From Capillidium heterosporum (lineage: Eukaryota; Entomophthoromycota; Entomophthoromycetes; Entomophthorales; Capillidiaceae), in contig WBMQ01000001.1 of the NCBI GenBank assembly GCA_016630905.1, positions 1,922,001 to 1,986,000 on the forward strand: a DNA stretch of 64,000 bases, given 5' to 3'. Of the stretch, positions 32,789 through 46,402 are shown piece after piece. The position numbers and the translations under genes were made by a program. Within the stretch, counting starts at the first letter, position 1, and the number at the start of each line of letters is the position of its first letter. A model generated the notes under the pieces. It was not told the DNA's origin. It saw only the letters and a program-made list of their open reading frames with translations, and made no database searches.

Positions 32789-35499
32789 ATTTTCAGCAAG
32801 TGCCTCCCTTTAGGTATAATTTTCGCTTCTATTTTGTGTTCCTCGACTCAAATCCCACTTTACCATACCTTATCTTGCTTGGAACCAATCAAGCGCTAAA
32901 TCTAGTAGTCCAGTTCCTTCAAATAACTTGTTCAATCTAACTTCATTCCCAACTTCAAAGATTCGCCATTTCCCATCCAATTCCTGTCTAAACTTAGTAA
33001 TGGATAGCACGGGAGAATGGAACCAAATTAATAGCCACAGCTTATCCCGTCCTGTAATTAGCCAGGGATGGCAAACACTCCATTTAACCTAGGACCCGTG
33101 ACCTTTGAAGCGTTATTGAGTTTATGGTGACTTTTAAAGAACTTTTGGAATTGCCTTTAAAAATAGTTGCAATAACGAAGGGAAATTTGTCTGTTCTTTA
33201 GGTACAAATATCCTGTTACCAATATATTGATTTCACTTTTAATATATGTTGGTGAATTAAGAATCAGGAATACCAGCCTAGTTCCTGTATAACCTACAAA
33301 TAACATTTCAATTTATCACTCAATCCTATATATTTTATATATCTTTATTTTTTCAGTCGATAAAGAAGTGGCATAATCCCATAACCAAATACTTTATTCC
33401 TTGCTTTCAGCCAATTATTGATCTTGGATGGGCCATTGCACACTTATCGATAAGCAGAGATAAGACCAATATTATCCAAATCGAACGAATACCCGAAGTT
33501 GCTGGCTGCTGCAAATGGCAAGGATTCAATTGGGTGGGCCAGGCCTTGAAAATTGCGGTGCAGGACCAAAATAAAGAGCGTATTTGTATACGAGCATTGC
33601 TTCTACGTTCCCAAGTTAGGATAGCACTGGATACCTTCGAGCATAGTCCATGTTTTAAGAATAGAAAACAGGAACGAAGGTTTTGTCAGTGTCTTTTTAT
33701 CCGTATAGAAGCAGGTACCAACACCCATATATACTGTGGGTGTTAGCTTGAATAAATCGGTGATATCTGATAGATATAGATCTTATAACCCTTATATATG
33801 CCAATTGGATGGACGACTGTAAACCAGCAAATCTTAACAACTGAATAGTTTTCTAAAGCTTTTCACTTTAGCTGTATTTTGACTATCAACACAACAAAAT
33901 TGCCTCTAAACCACTCTTTCATCTTCAGGCTTCAGCCTCAAACAACCCATCTATAGGATTTAGGTATCTTTGATATCAGTCACAAAGATTTACATAGCTT
34001 AAGTTTAATACCCGTGATGTCAGTATACATTTATATTGGAAAATAAATGAAGGATAAAGCTGCAATATATTGAAAGCTACAAACATCAACTAAATCCTGC
34101 CTAAACCCATCACAGCTTATCAAAAAATAAGTGTGACTTGGAAAACTCTAAATTGAAATAGCTGTCAAAAGCTATAGCTGAAGGAATCACGAGCCTTCAA
34201 CCTTATGAAATAGGTTTCCAATGAAATCTACAACTTCAGCTGACCTTACTTACTAGCTAAATAAAGTAAAATTCACCATCACTACCATCGTTATCACAAC
34301 TACACCTTTAAAGAAAACAAAAAGTCGGGAGTATTCCCTTAAATCCTTTTCCCAATCTCCAACGTTAGAACCCAAGTACCCTACAACGATACTACTAACA
34401 AAAGGACTAGAACTTGAAGGCTCATCAAATTTTGAACTAATGCTCAGCTATATATTTAGGCTATTCCTTTTACAAATTGCATCCAAAGAACTGTAATCAA
34501 GCTTTATATATCTCTCTTCAACAAGGGATGAATTATATTTCAATAAAAGACCTGTTGCCATCAATACTCCTCTATTTCAATGACTAAGTGTGGGCTCAAA
34601 ACGGATATAAATTTATCGCGATTCAATTAAAACCTTTTATTTCATTCCAATTTGTCCCAGCTGCTAGTTTGCCCAACACGATAGACAGCTTGCTCCACCT
34701 ACAAACTTGCTGCTTACTAAGGCAACTGTTCAGCTGTATAGGTCACTTGGAAGCTACCTGTAAGTAGGAATGCTAGTTTAGGCACATTTTTTGTTAAAAT
34801 TGAGGTTGATTGAAGTACTACCTATGACTGGGCAAAGTAAGCTTTGGATAAATCATCACTTTGTAATGGACTACATAACTAAGAGTATTTGAGTTGAATT
34901 CTCAAGTTGAAGGTTAAGGTCACTGCCATTTGGTTAAATGACTAAACCTCGGCTGTAAAAGCTCAAATCTTTAAAACTACTATCTCTGGCTCTTTAGTAA
35001 AAGTGAAAATAGCAGCTATTCTCATTTCGAATGGATAGATGATCCTAAAGACATCGGCATCTTTATACCTTCCTATATCACAGCCAATTGGTAAAGCCAC
35101 TATTGTACCTACATAACAATATATCACAAAATTTAAACTTCACTTACTGCTACTGCATTTTAACCATCACTTTTACTGGGATTGGGTATCCTTCTTTTGA
35201 CTATATTGAAGTTGAAGTGAGCTGAACTGATGAGGAAATAAATTCTATGCAAAGTTTAAAGCACTGGCACCTGTATTCTGAGAGCTAGTTACGGGCTTCA
35301 TCCATTTACCTTTATTAAAGGAACGTCGAATAAGTTGTCATATTTATAAACTTATATAGAGTAGTACTACATCGAGTATATTTTCTTTTACTATGCAGGT
35401 TGTATTACAAGTAGATTTATCTTTAAAATGAAAATCAGAAATACGAACCATATCTTAGCAAAGCCTGAGTATATACTTGCTTAATTTGGTAAAGTATTC
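32789..35499. other. Gene-poor intergenic region
   Basis: No supported gene was found. A perfect 8-bp hairpin (AACACCCA / TGGGTGTT, loop of 9) lies at 33720-33744. The 70-codon frame at 33534-33746 overlaps this palindrome and looks accidental. Confidence 0.45.
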
Positions 35500-36795
35500 A
35501 TCTTCAATTAAAGCTGTTGCTAGAATTAAGTACTTGAGCCTTGATCTATTCGATAAAATTCACCTCCTTGCCCGAAACTGTAAGAGATAGTAGATTCAAG
35601 GTATTTCCTTCCGGGTTACTAGAATCAAAGTTATCGAAGCTGATAAGCTTGAGGTGCTCATGGATTTAATAGGTGAAGTAAACTAGCTGCGACACCCGAA
35701 GCTGAAAAATCTTTAGAAAATCCAACTTCCTCCTCCAACTGTATACTTATAAGGGAGCTGAAGCAAAGTATATCTCTAAACAAGCCGTTGTTGAACCTCC
35801 ATTTAAATATGCCATATTAATTTAGGCAGGGTTAGCAGAGATTTCATGGACTGATTGTTGAAGCTATTATACAGCTTCAAGTCAATCCACCTGAGGTGCT
35901 AGAGCCTTTGGAATATTTCCAAGGAAGTATGGGCAAAGTAAAAGCTGCTAGAAACATACTCGATGAAGTTAACCAAATGGTCTTTGCTACGTCCAAAGTC
36001 TGATATTCAAATTTCAAAATACTGGAAAGTACCTGGGAAAATATTTCCTAGATTGTAAGGTAAAATGAAAGCTATCAATTTCTTGATGTTTACGATAGCT
36101 GTTTGGATAAAATCTGCAACTTCCATAAAGCCACGTATATCAAGGCCAAGCACCTTCAGGTTGAGGAGTTTGGTGCTGATCTTAACTAAGAGGTCAGGAT
36201 TTGCCTCGTTCATTTTCAAGGTCAGAGACGTTAACGGCAGGATCGACACGATATCCATGATTTTGGAATAACCTGAAGGAATTAGTGGCTTAGAATCAAT
36301 AAACTATAAAATGTCGTAGTCTTTTGAAAAGAATACTACTTCCAATTCCAGTTGAGTAACCTTCTCCAGGACTAAAGCGGCATCGACTGCAGCTGGACCT
36401 GATCCAAAATAATCTGAGAAGAACATCAGCTTAATTGGGTTCATGAAAGCTCTAAGCCTTGAAGCCCCCACAGCCACCATTTCAGTTAACCCAACTGTCT
36501 TTAAGTTGAGGAAACGGTATTGGCCAGTGCAGATGTCAGTAAGGCTACCGACTTTGAGGATTTGTACGCACTAACCAGCCTTTGGAATGAAGCTGATAAA
36601 TCCTGTATCTTTGCAATGGTTAAAGACTCTGTCACTGGTGATTTTGAATGTCTTGGCTAATCCAAAGTTCTTGAATTGTCAGTTGTAACATCGTAGTTTG
36701 ATCCGGTCGGGCTTCCCTAAGTGATTTAAAACTTCTTTGATAACTTGATCAAGTAGAAAGCTGAAACTCTCATATATCTCTTCTTTAGAGTTAGG
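35500..36795 (-). pseudogene. Decayed F-box/LRR-like gene
   Basis: One minus-strand frame reads through about 260 codons (36795 to ~36007) as protein-like sequence with only three stops (TGA, TAG, TAG), and the downstream part is more broken. The beginning (SFLLDQVIKEVLNHLGKPDR) looks like an F-box, with the L-x-x-x-V-x-x-x-hydrophobic-L-G-x-x-D pattern. The longest clean part contains leucine-rich-repeat-like lines such as 'LPLTSLTLKMNEANPDLL' and 'LLNLKVLGLDIRGF'. I could not find an ATG or introns that rescue the stops. All three stops could come from C-to-T changes in CGA/CAG codons. Family assignment is by pattern only. Confidence 0.5.
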
Positions 36796-37531
36796 AAAGG
36801 TACTGGAAGTCGCTTTTACTTTTATCTCAATAAACTGCCATAGTCTTTCTCATAGAGTTAATTTGATAATAAAGCACTTTGATCAATGAATTAAAAGTAC
36901 CAAGATCCTAAGTATATTGTCCTCTTGTTTGATAAAATGATTTTTATCACCATTATCAAAAGCTTGATAAAGACAGAGTATTGTACGGCTATAGGCTTAA
37001 TGTATTTGAAATGTCCTTGTTCTTTTGAAACGTATACTTTGGATCAGTAAACTATTTCTTCCAGCTAAAGTGATGCAGCCTGTATCAATCAATTTCTGTA
37101 CCTTGACATATAATTTACTACCTAAAGCTATTTCCAAATATTTAAAACCAAGGGTTTTGTAAAGGTCTACTATATTTACTCAAAGGTAAAATCACAAGAG
37201 CTTTTACCTTTGCTTTTCGCTATAACAAAGGAACTATTTAAGTGCTATTCAAAAGTCTAGATAGTTGTAATTCTATTAGCATGCTTTAATGAATAATCAA
37301 CCATTTTTAAATACTAATACTATATGAAGGGTTGCGATCCATCAAAGCTTACCAAGATTGGTAACCCATCTTTATTGCGATGGCAAAGTATAGGTATATG
37401 TTATTTCTCTTTCTCCTTTTACAATGAGTCCTTTTCATATGTATATGGATACTACATATATGTAGCAAAAATTTAAAACATGAGCACAGGTACAACATAT
37501 ATAGAAATGTCAAAAGTTTATTCTAATCTAC
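36796..37531. other. Intergenic before GMC gene 3' end
   Basis: Nothing recognisable is seen except the probable poly(A) signal of the GMC gene (AATAAA on the minus strand, 37517-37522, about 10 bases after the stop codon). Confidence 0.45.
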
Positions 37532-39596
37532 TTAAAAAGAATCCAAGTCCAACCCACCCCCATTGGAACTATTATCCAAATTAGCGAACGGATCTTCATC
37601 ACCCAAACTAGCAAAGGGATCTTCATCAGGAATAGTCATATTGCCATCGCCACCAGCTTGACTATTGTTACCACTTTCATCACCATCACCACCACCATTT
37701 GCAAACGGATCTCCATTAGCGAACTCCAAAGGTGGAATGGGGTAATTAGGTTCCCTCCCAAAGTGTTCTTCATAGATGAAGTCGGCAACCAAATCCCCCA
37801 TCATATGAACCAATAAATTAGGAAAGTACCCAGGTATTTCGGAGAACATGGATGCGTCTACAACTCGCAACCGTTTAACGCCACGAACTCTAAATCTACC
37901 ATCGAGGACAGCAGTTGGATCATTATCCAAACCAATCTTGGCAGTGCAGCAGGCGTGGTGACCCCACGTCATCTGGGTAATCCACTTGGCTAACTGTTGC
38001 TTAGACTTAATATTATTACCTGGCATTATTTCCTCGAAACTTTCTCCCAAGTTGGTAAAGGTCTGGTTCCTTAGATGCTGAATGGCAAAGATCAAAGATT
38101 GCAAGTCATCGGTACTGCCGTCAAACTTGTTGAAGTTGATATCAGGAGTCTCGCGTGGATCATTGCTGGTAATCTTAACTTGACCTCGGCTGGAAGTTCT
38201 AGTTTTGAGTATGATGTGAGTGAATACATCTACAATATTAGCGGCAATTTCAGAGTAGTTGGGGTAGTAACCAAAGAAGTTGATGGGAGCATTGAGAATA
38301 AACAAATCAGGTTCGGCCTAATTTTTCTTTGGATTTCAAAGTTTGGCCACTGATCCCAGAGTTGGCGATGTAAGGTCCAGTTTTACGGTCCTTGTAGTAC
38401 TTGTAGCAGGTATCTTCAGCATCTGTTTTGACATGGCATCCTTTATACAGACTCATAGGTTCCGGTAGTTTGACCGAGTAAGGAATCTCATAGCGGTCTT
38501 GAAGATTCTGGCCTACACCAGGTAAATGGTGGATAACATCGATACCTAGATCCTCAAGCAGGTTACGATCGCCAATCCCACTCAGCATGAGTAGCTGCGG
38601 TGTGTTAAAAGCACCGGCAGATAGGATAACTTCCTTACGGGCGTAATAATTTTTCTTATTAGCCTTGATCCAGTTTTCATCCTTATAGTTGCGATTGGCC
38701 TTGTAGAGGGCACTGCCATGACTAACTTTGACACCGCGAGCTGCTTTTGTCTGATCGAAGATGATCTGAGTTACTAAAGCGTCGGTCATAATAGTCAAAG
38801 GGAACAACTTCTTGGCATAGAGGATCTGGTTCAAGTAGTTCATTCTAGTGAAGTTGGCGTGTACGGCATTGGGGATGTTGAATAAGCCTGGTACATCAGT
38901 GCCCAATTTAGAACCTACGTACCCGTTGACGTCGAACTTGGGGTCGCCACTCAACAGATTGATCAGCTTGGATAGGCCTTTGTCGCTACTCAACATGCGT
39001 ATCAACGTAGAATAGCTAGTTGGATACCAACCTTCATACCCATGGTCAGTTTTCCCTGTCAACAGTGGGTAGCCACACCTCTCTAATGGCTTAAAATACC
39101 GCTCCCTAAAATTCTTTTCGATGAAGATCGGATTACCAGTCAGCATATACAGCATATCGAAATCGCGCTGTTGGGGATAGACAGCTATCATGTTGTGGAC
39201 ATTGGAGCTACCACCTAGACCGGTACCTCTTGGGTAGAAGACGTTCTGACGTGTTCCTGATTTGCTAGAAAAGTGTCGTACATTATAATTCAAGCTCATA
39301 TTGGGATCTTCACTAGCACGCAGCGAGAAGTTAGGGATGGTCAGGTTGGCTGAAGTTGGTGAAGGTTCAGATCCCGATTCCAAGAGAAGCGTTGAGAATC
39401 CGGACTTAGCTAAGCGCATAGCTACCATACCACCGGCTGACCCACCACCTACCACGATGTAGTCGAAGATTTGGGTATCTGGAGGATTTTCACCACTTTT
39501 ACCTCCTCCACCTTCCTTTTCCCTTTCCTTGCAATGTACCGTAAATGCAAAGGTCGCTAAGATTAGTAGTAGTTTCTTGTAATTTGATAGTAACAT
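37532..39596 (-). CDS. Secreted GMC oxidoreductase with one-base frame disruption
   Basis: This single-exon gene would give about 687 aa when joined. It has a signal peptide (LLLILATFAFTVHC), then the FAD dinucleotide fold 'DYIVVGGGSAGGMVAMRLA' with the ribose-binding E in 'LLLESGSE', the GMC signature 'YPRGTGLGGSSNVHNMI', 'SAGAFNTPQLLMLSGIG', and the C-terminal 'WGHHACCTAKIG' with the active-site His region and 'VVDASMFSEIPGYFPN'. GMC enzymes oxidise alcohols, sugars or sterols; the substrate cannot be told. Reading is lost at 38317-38318, where a GG on the coding strand should be one G for the conserved '...EPDLFIL' to follow. The ~60-residue tail is unusual: Gly/Asp/Asn-rich with three DPFA(N/S) repeats. 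A gene start further upstream has no ATG. Confidence 0.88.
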
Positions 39597-39708
39597 GGAT
39601 TGAAAATAGGTGTAAACCGTTTTCAAGTTGAAAATTTCTTTATTGGAAATTATGTCAAAGGGAGCTATGAATTTTGGATTTTCTTATTAATTTTGGCCGA
39701 TCATCCCA

Positions 39709-39716
39709 CTTTTATA
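39709..39716 (-). promoter_or_regulatory. TATA box of the GMC oxidoreductase gene
   Basis: TATAAAAG on the minus strand lies about 113 bp upstream of the ATG at 39596. Confidence 0.5.
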
Positions 39717-41269
39717 TTGATGGAATCTCATTCTAATTTCACATACCCCAAACTTTACTATAAACTGATAAGCCAAATTATTCCACCAACATAGTTCCTA
39801 TAGTATAGCTATAGAAAGTATCTAAAAATAAAAGATATCTGTCAGCGGCCGAAAGTCATCAACTACAAATGCCTGTTCCGTTAGCACTACCTTTTCTACA
39901 ACAGATCCAAGATTAAAGCCATACAACTTTGTTGGAAAGTTCTAAAAGCCAAAATTTAGCACGGCTTATGGGTACGATACCATTTGTTACTTTTCCATCA
40001 ATTTGAGCCTATCAAAATCAATTCTTTCATTTTATTTTAATAATTTCCAAGTTCAAATCCAATTCCAAACTCTAAAACTAAAGTAGACTAGATATCTTTA
40101 TACCAATTACAAAGTTCACTACTCCTACTTTCTAATTTATTAGATCTATTCCCTATAAATTTCTGAACGAAAATTTTCAATTATAAATGAAAACTTGCCA
40201 TCATAAAAGCCTACTATTCTGGTCCGAATTAAGTGTTACAAGTTTAATGCGAATTGTTTAGAAAAGTGAGTGTTTTTACTAATTCAATTGTAAAATATTG
40301 TCTAGTGCATCGGAACAGAATGGTAATGACTTGAGGCGTTTAATTGTGGCAAGAGAATACTAGATTTTATTTCAAAGTCAAGCTGTCAAACTGTGGATCT
40401 ATAGTGACAGATGGAATCTTTAGCAAACTTTAATTACATTACATCAATAGTTATTGAAGTTTAGGAATACATTACTAAAATAAACAAATCAAGGTAAAGA
40501 AAGGATAGGAGTTACGCACATAGGTTTAAAATCATATATCAATCAAATAGAAGGTCTAGAAATCCTTTGTTTACTCAATTTAATTGACTATACCAATCAC
40601 AATTTACTCAATTTTAATAACAGGTTACTTATATTTAAACAACTACTACACTAGTCCAAACACTTTATTTCTATACTAAGCAATGCTATTCAAGTTCAAA
40701 AAGTAAAAGGTTAAACCCTAGTCCTTATAACTTTTCAATACTATTTCAGTTAAGCAGTTTGTTATATAGAAATAGATATGCTTTTAATATTTTGGTATTT
40801 ATTTCACTTATACTTAACCACCTAAATTTAAAGTTTATTCTAACTAAGACATATATTCTATTTATTGTATATTGCTTTTCATTAAATCTCTTTAATTAAT
40901 GATATTTTTAAAATTGAGTTAAGCTTTAATCAGTATATCCAATATTAATATAGTTCAAATTTACAGATATGAAGAAAAAGGTTTTATAAGTAGAATCTAG
41001 AAAGGTATTTAAAGTACCACCTCAAAAGGCATACTATATATTACCAACTATATATATGCAATCTTACTAGCTGCCTTTTTTAAATTTATAGTTTTATATA
41101 TTTTAAATACAAATAATATAAAATAGATAAGCTTTTATAACTTATCTTATAAAGCTAAATATAGTTTAAAAAAGTTAGCTCAATATAAAAACTGCAGTAC
41201 TATGTTATAAAAAGAATATAACAATTTATAACTACTTGAAAAGTAGTACATTACTAGTACAACTAAAGG
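39717..41269. other. Intergenic, grading into AT-rich island
   Basis: No gene is seen. From about 40300 the sequence becomes strongly AT-rich, as in the first 5 kb. Reverse-transcriptase parts of the neighbouring copia-like remnant could lie here, but I could not recognise them. Confidence 0.45.
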
Positions 41270-41900
41270 TGGTTTGATTATAACCTTGAAATATTTACTT
41301 GAGGACTTAAGTTTGCAGTTTTGGTTTACTTATTACAACTACTTTCCCTAATATCAAATCTACCAGCTTTACAATAGATGCAAATTGAGAGTATATAATA
41401 TGTACTAGTTAGTGCTTATTTGAAAAGACTTATCTTTGCTTATACTTTAGCAAAGGTAGCAAGTTATTTAATATATGCTAAATCTTTTATAGATTTTAAA
41501 CTCAAGAATAATAAGGATGTAAAAATAAATAAAATATATATTAAGGCTATCAAATAGTTTATGGATAGACTATCACTATATATCCTACTTCATCTATTGT
41601 ATAACACTATTAAGTCAGCAGTTTTAAATCAAAATAGAAAAGTGATTTTGCTTGTCAATTATAACCAATATAATTAAGGCTTTAGTAATAATTGGATATC
41701 TTTACTAATAATCAGGTTGCTATTTACAAGCTTAGAATTTTCAATATGACCTAGCCTGCATCTGTTTATACTAAGATAGTAAGCCATTTTTATTATATGC
41801 AGCTACCTATACTAATATCAATATCTTGGCTAGATTTACATCAACTTTAATACTAATAAATATCTACCTAAAACCAATTTTTATAAACTCAATTTACTTT
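41270..41900 (-). mobile_element. Decayed Ty1/copia-like pol fragment (integrase region)
   Basis: A single minus-strand frame, interrupted only by TAA/TAG/TGA, shows landmarks in the order of a copia polyprotein. A pre-integrase-like 'INRCRLGHIENSKL' (compare the H-x-x-LGH motif) is followed by a patch matching the conserved 'lerIHSDl-GP' line ('SRIYSDSLSI'), then 'YILFIFTS' with 'LKS' spacing as in the integrase core, and further on 'ANLSPQVN', like the P-x-T/S-PQ-N motif. No LTRs were found. The match is by pattern, so a homology search is needed. Confidence 0.5.
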
Positions 41901-44900
41901 AATACTATAAAGGTACATACTAGTATAAATTTTATTAACTTTTTAACAAAAGCTATTCCAAATCCTTTAATTCATTAAAATCATCAAGTAAGCATTTAAT
42001 AGTAAAACATATAGCTAACTTCAGCTTAGTAGTAAGCCTAGATCCTCCTACTACTTTGTAGATTATCAAGGTGAGAATTTAATCTACTTAGATTTATACT
42101 TTAATTATAAAGCCATTATAAGCAGTAATGCTAGTACTCCAGTTATAAAACCTATTTCTAATAATAAAAACTAACTTTATACTTTAACTACTACAATGTT
42201 TACAAATTTACTATAAATAAGATATATTCTTTTATAGTAATTAGATTTTGCAAAAAGTTGAAAATCTGAAAGGTTTATGCTTTTAAATTAAGATACCAAA
42301 ATATTTTATCCTATATTTATTACTAGTGCTAAAATAAAGCCTATTAATCCTTACATCCTCATAATGCATATAAATTTTAATAAAATCATTAATGCTGATA
42401 ACTTTATTAGCTTGAGTTATAGCTTAGATATCAAATAAGATAAGTGACTTTATCTACTTTTACTTAATAAGTATTATTTTCTATCTTTTTTAACTATTAC
42501 TTAAGCATTTACTCTAACCTTTACTAACTGCTACTTTATAGCTACTTAATTTTACAATGTAATCTTTATCTTAGATACTCAAATATAAGCAAGTTTTACT
42601 AGCTAGTTTTTCTATATACTAGTACTACCTACACTTATATAAGTAAAAGTTTATTTATAAATATTAACCTTTCTATTTGTATTACAGATCTCTTTCACTA
42701 TAAATTTCTTACTAAGATACCTAAAAGTTGTTAAATTTAGTTATGTTAAATAACAAAAAGCTTTGTAAAAAAATTTATAAACTAAAAATTATTAACAGAC
42801 TATTTAAAATAATTATCTTTAATATCAATTTACTTAATAAATTTCAATTTTCATATAAAAATATACATTTTTAATTGACATAGTCTACTTTAAATATAGA
42901 AATTAGCTTTAGTTTAAATAAATTACTAACTTTGATAAAGTAGCTTTAGTTGGTCTAAAACCTATATAGATAAGAAAATAATTATATAAAAATTATTAAA
43001 AAGATTTAAATATAAATAAATTTAGGTAAACAAAAGATCCTATATATAATAAAATTGATGTATATAAATGAACAAACTTAAAGGCCAATCCAAAATATTG
43101 AAGACTATAAATTAAAGCTTATATAAGTAAATAGTTAGTCTACTACAATCTTTAAAGACTTTTTAATATATAGGCTTAAATTTTATTTTAAAAGTTTAGA
43201 GTTTATAGAAAATTTAAGTTGTTTTTGCTTAAGACTTTTAACTTTTATTTCTATCTGCAACTTTTAAATTTACTAGGCTGTCAATTTACTACTTGGCTAT
43301 AAGTTAGGTATAAAGTTTAATATAAGTAGTAATTTGTCAAAAACTTGTAATCTGTATTAGAAATAGGGTTTGTATCTATTAGCCTTATTATTTACTACCC
43401 TAAAAGTAAGCTACATCAAGTTACTATATATAAAATATGATATACAATCTACTTTTTATACTTGTTGGCACAAATTATATATAATTATTACATCTATACT
43501 ATCTATTAATATTAATGGACCCTTAAGATCTCTTGGGTAATAACTTATAAAGTAGTAGAGTTGAGATACAATTGATATTAGCCTTTCACTTATAAATATC
43601 CAATTATCTAGTTTAAAGCTTACACCTTAGCATTACTACTTTACTAATAGTATTGATTGACATCTTTTAATATATAGGGTTTTATGGCCTTATATGTGAT
43701 CTAAATGATTACTATTCTTTTTATTAGCATTTGTGAATTCATATCAATAGCAACTTTTTATCAAATTTCCATTATGTTTGGCAGCTATATAAGTATTGCA
43801 TGCACCCTACTCTCATACTATTTCTATTCACCCAAGCTTATATATGATAAATTTAAGCTATAGGTAATACCATCACTTAGCTGATCTTTAAAAGATAGAG
43901 ATATTATCTAAGTTGTTCAACTATCTTAAAAGTATTTACAATCATAACACTAGTCTTACTCTTTATAAAAGTTTTATCCAAGTCATCTTGGTTAGATTTT
44001 AACTATTATTAAAAACTATATATATCTATTACTTTAGGAAACTTTATTGATCTAGCAGCTATAAAGGTATAAATGTTTGAAGTAGGATTGCATGTATTAA
44101 GCTTGAGGATTGGATGCATTGACTTAAACTCTACTTGATTGTTACCAGTTAAAAGTATGGATGGAAAAATAAGAGATTTATTTGGAAAACACATACTTGA
44201 AGGTAGGTTGTAGAGGGTGTTTGGTCAATAAGGGTACGGTGTCACAGTAGATTTTGCTTAATTTGAAGTTTAATGAGGCTGGAATCCAGCCAAATCTGTA
44301 GACCATTAGTTGTATTTCATTGTTGTAGTAGTAACTATCCTCAATCTTTAAGTTCACCTAATTTTGGGCAGTTTTCCTATATTCTAGTATAATTTTTCTC
44401 AAAATATACGAATTCAGAGACAGATCAACCCTATAGCTAATATAAGAGCATATATCCTAAGAAACACTACCCTAAAACATGGCTTTTAACAAATATAGGA
44501 ATTCAAAATCAGACTCCCAAAGTCTGCTCAACAAGTTGTGAAATTTTAAGCTATGTACACAAAGTTTGACTTGGCAACTTCCCTTCCTTTACCTAGCCAT
44601 CCTCTATCATATCTTTGCTTCTATTCAGCTTTCCTTACCCCAAAACTTCCTTGTAATAATTTCAGAGTTTAATGGACAGCTCAAAGTTCACATCCCGATT
44701 TTACAAACTTTTTGAAATTTATCTAGTCTCGAGCTCATGGATACCACCTAGTCTGCTAAAATTTAGGACCAATTTGTCATTACTAAATAAGTACACGGCT
44801 TTTAATTGTTTTAAATTTAGTCGTCATCGAGATGCCTTATGTACTTGGCAAGCTTCGTTGTTACAAATATGATATATTCCATGTGCACTATCTACAGGCA

Positions 44901-46354
44901 ACGCCTACAAGTTTAGCGGGCTACAGTTGCATAAGCTGTCATTGTAATTTGCTTACCTAATTTCCGCAAAGTAAATGGTGGAGATTTGAACGATAGAGGT
45001 AATGTTCTCAAATTTGGCTTTTGAATTTATAAACCTATGGGAAATATAGCTCTAGTACAGATTGTATATACGTCTATCCATCTTTAAAAGGCATATTTAA
45101 GCATTTCCACTACCAGGGGGTACATGTAAAGACACTGTAAGTGGTGATCCTCAGTGTCAATTTCCGCCATCACTACAAATCTCAATCTACAGCTTCACTA
45201 TTCCTTGCTGGCTTAAATCTTATAAAATTGCACCTAGATAAAGGGGTGGGGTTGGTATATGTCGTATCCACTTGAAAAAGCTGATGGATGGTAACCTTGT
45301 TTGTGTATTTTACGGACTCGAAGTCCATCGATTTCCATTGCTATAGCTTTATATACATGTTAAAGGAGGTCAGATGTTCCCATTTAGAAATTAGCGGCAC
45401 CCTTCAACCTGATGACAACCGGTAAGTATCAGGCTAGGGGTCGCGGCTCTTATCTTTAGCTTTTTATTGACAAGAGGCTTGGATCGGGAAATTTTGGATT
45501 AGGTTAGAAATTCCCACTTCAATTTTTTCTCACAGGTGTTGTGTTCTTTTAATGTGGTGAAACCTATCTGACCTAGACCGTGTGGAATTTCAAATCGAAA
45601 CGGGATACAAAATGAATTTGCTTTCAAACTAAGTTAGCATTTGTAAAAAGTGCATCCCTTGCAGAAACGTGACGGTTTAGGGGACGCTGCTAAACTGCAG
45701 ATCGTATCACAGTAAGACTGAACCTATAGGATTTAGACAGATGTAGCTGTAGTGCAGATTTGGGTTTAGGTAGGCGAGTAAAAAATACAATTGAGTTTGA
45801 AAATCTAACTGTTATATTGTCCTATTCATACCTTGCTGCAGCATAATTTCCCCAGGCAATAATATATCACTAAAGTGTCGGTATATTCTATATTTCATAA
45901 CGCCATATAGCTCAATATGGAGATTTTTAACTACTTTATCCTACATTTTAGGCCTTAGTTCAAATAAATTAGGCTGTGAGAAAACCCTTAGGCAATAGTT
46001 TATAATGCTTTTGCCGAAATATACAGTAGATTAGATGTTCCACAACTTTTCAACTTCAGTCAGCAAATCTGGGTCACAAAGTTTTCAAAGTAAACGTGAG
46101 AAAGCTCGACGAGTCATCCCTGAAAAGGGGTTCAAGCTCGGCCACAGTTTTACATAAAGTAAGCTCCACCTTTCACTTGAGAAACGTTCCCGTAAAGAAA
46201 CAATTACCTGTTTTATAAGTTTGGCAATTAGCTTTAGCTTCACCTTATATTTGGTGGTCATATGGAATTTCTAGTATACGACTATCTGTCAAACTATCAA
46301 TAGAAAATTTTGTCAATAAATCTTCAATACATAGAAATTTAAGTCGTCAAAAGA
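41901..46354. other. AT-rich island (to ~44 kb) and lipase upstream region
   Basis: 41901-44000 is AT-rich with no intact gene. 44000-46354 has more balanced composition but no convincing frame; short ones at 44009-44194 (minus) and 44672-44872 (plus) look accidental or like debris of LRR-type genes. No RNA gene was identified. Confidence 0.45.
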
Positions 46355-46362
46355 TATATAAG
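46355..46362 (+). promoter_or_regulatory. TATA box of the lipase gene
   Basis: TATATAAG lies 41 bp upstream of the ATG at 46403. A short C/A-rich leader follows, typical of strongly expressed fungal secreted-enzyme genes. Confidence 0.6.
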
Positions 46363-46402
46363 CCAAAGCTCCCACTCCAACTCTCAATATACACAAACAA
46401 CC

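Noticed and set aside
33720-33744. 8-bp hairpin AACACCCA/TGGGTGTT as a terminator or RNA element
   Set aside because: Too short to be significant alone, and there is no neighbouring gene end or T run.
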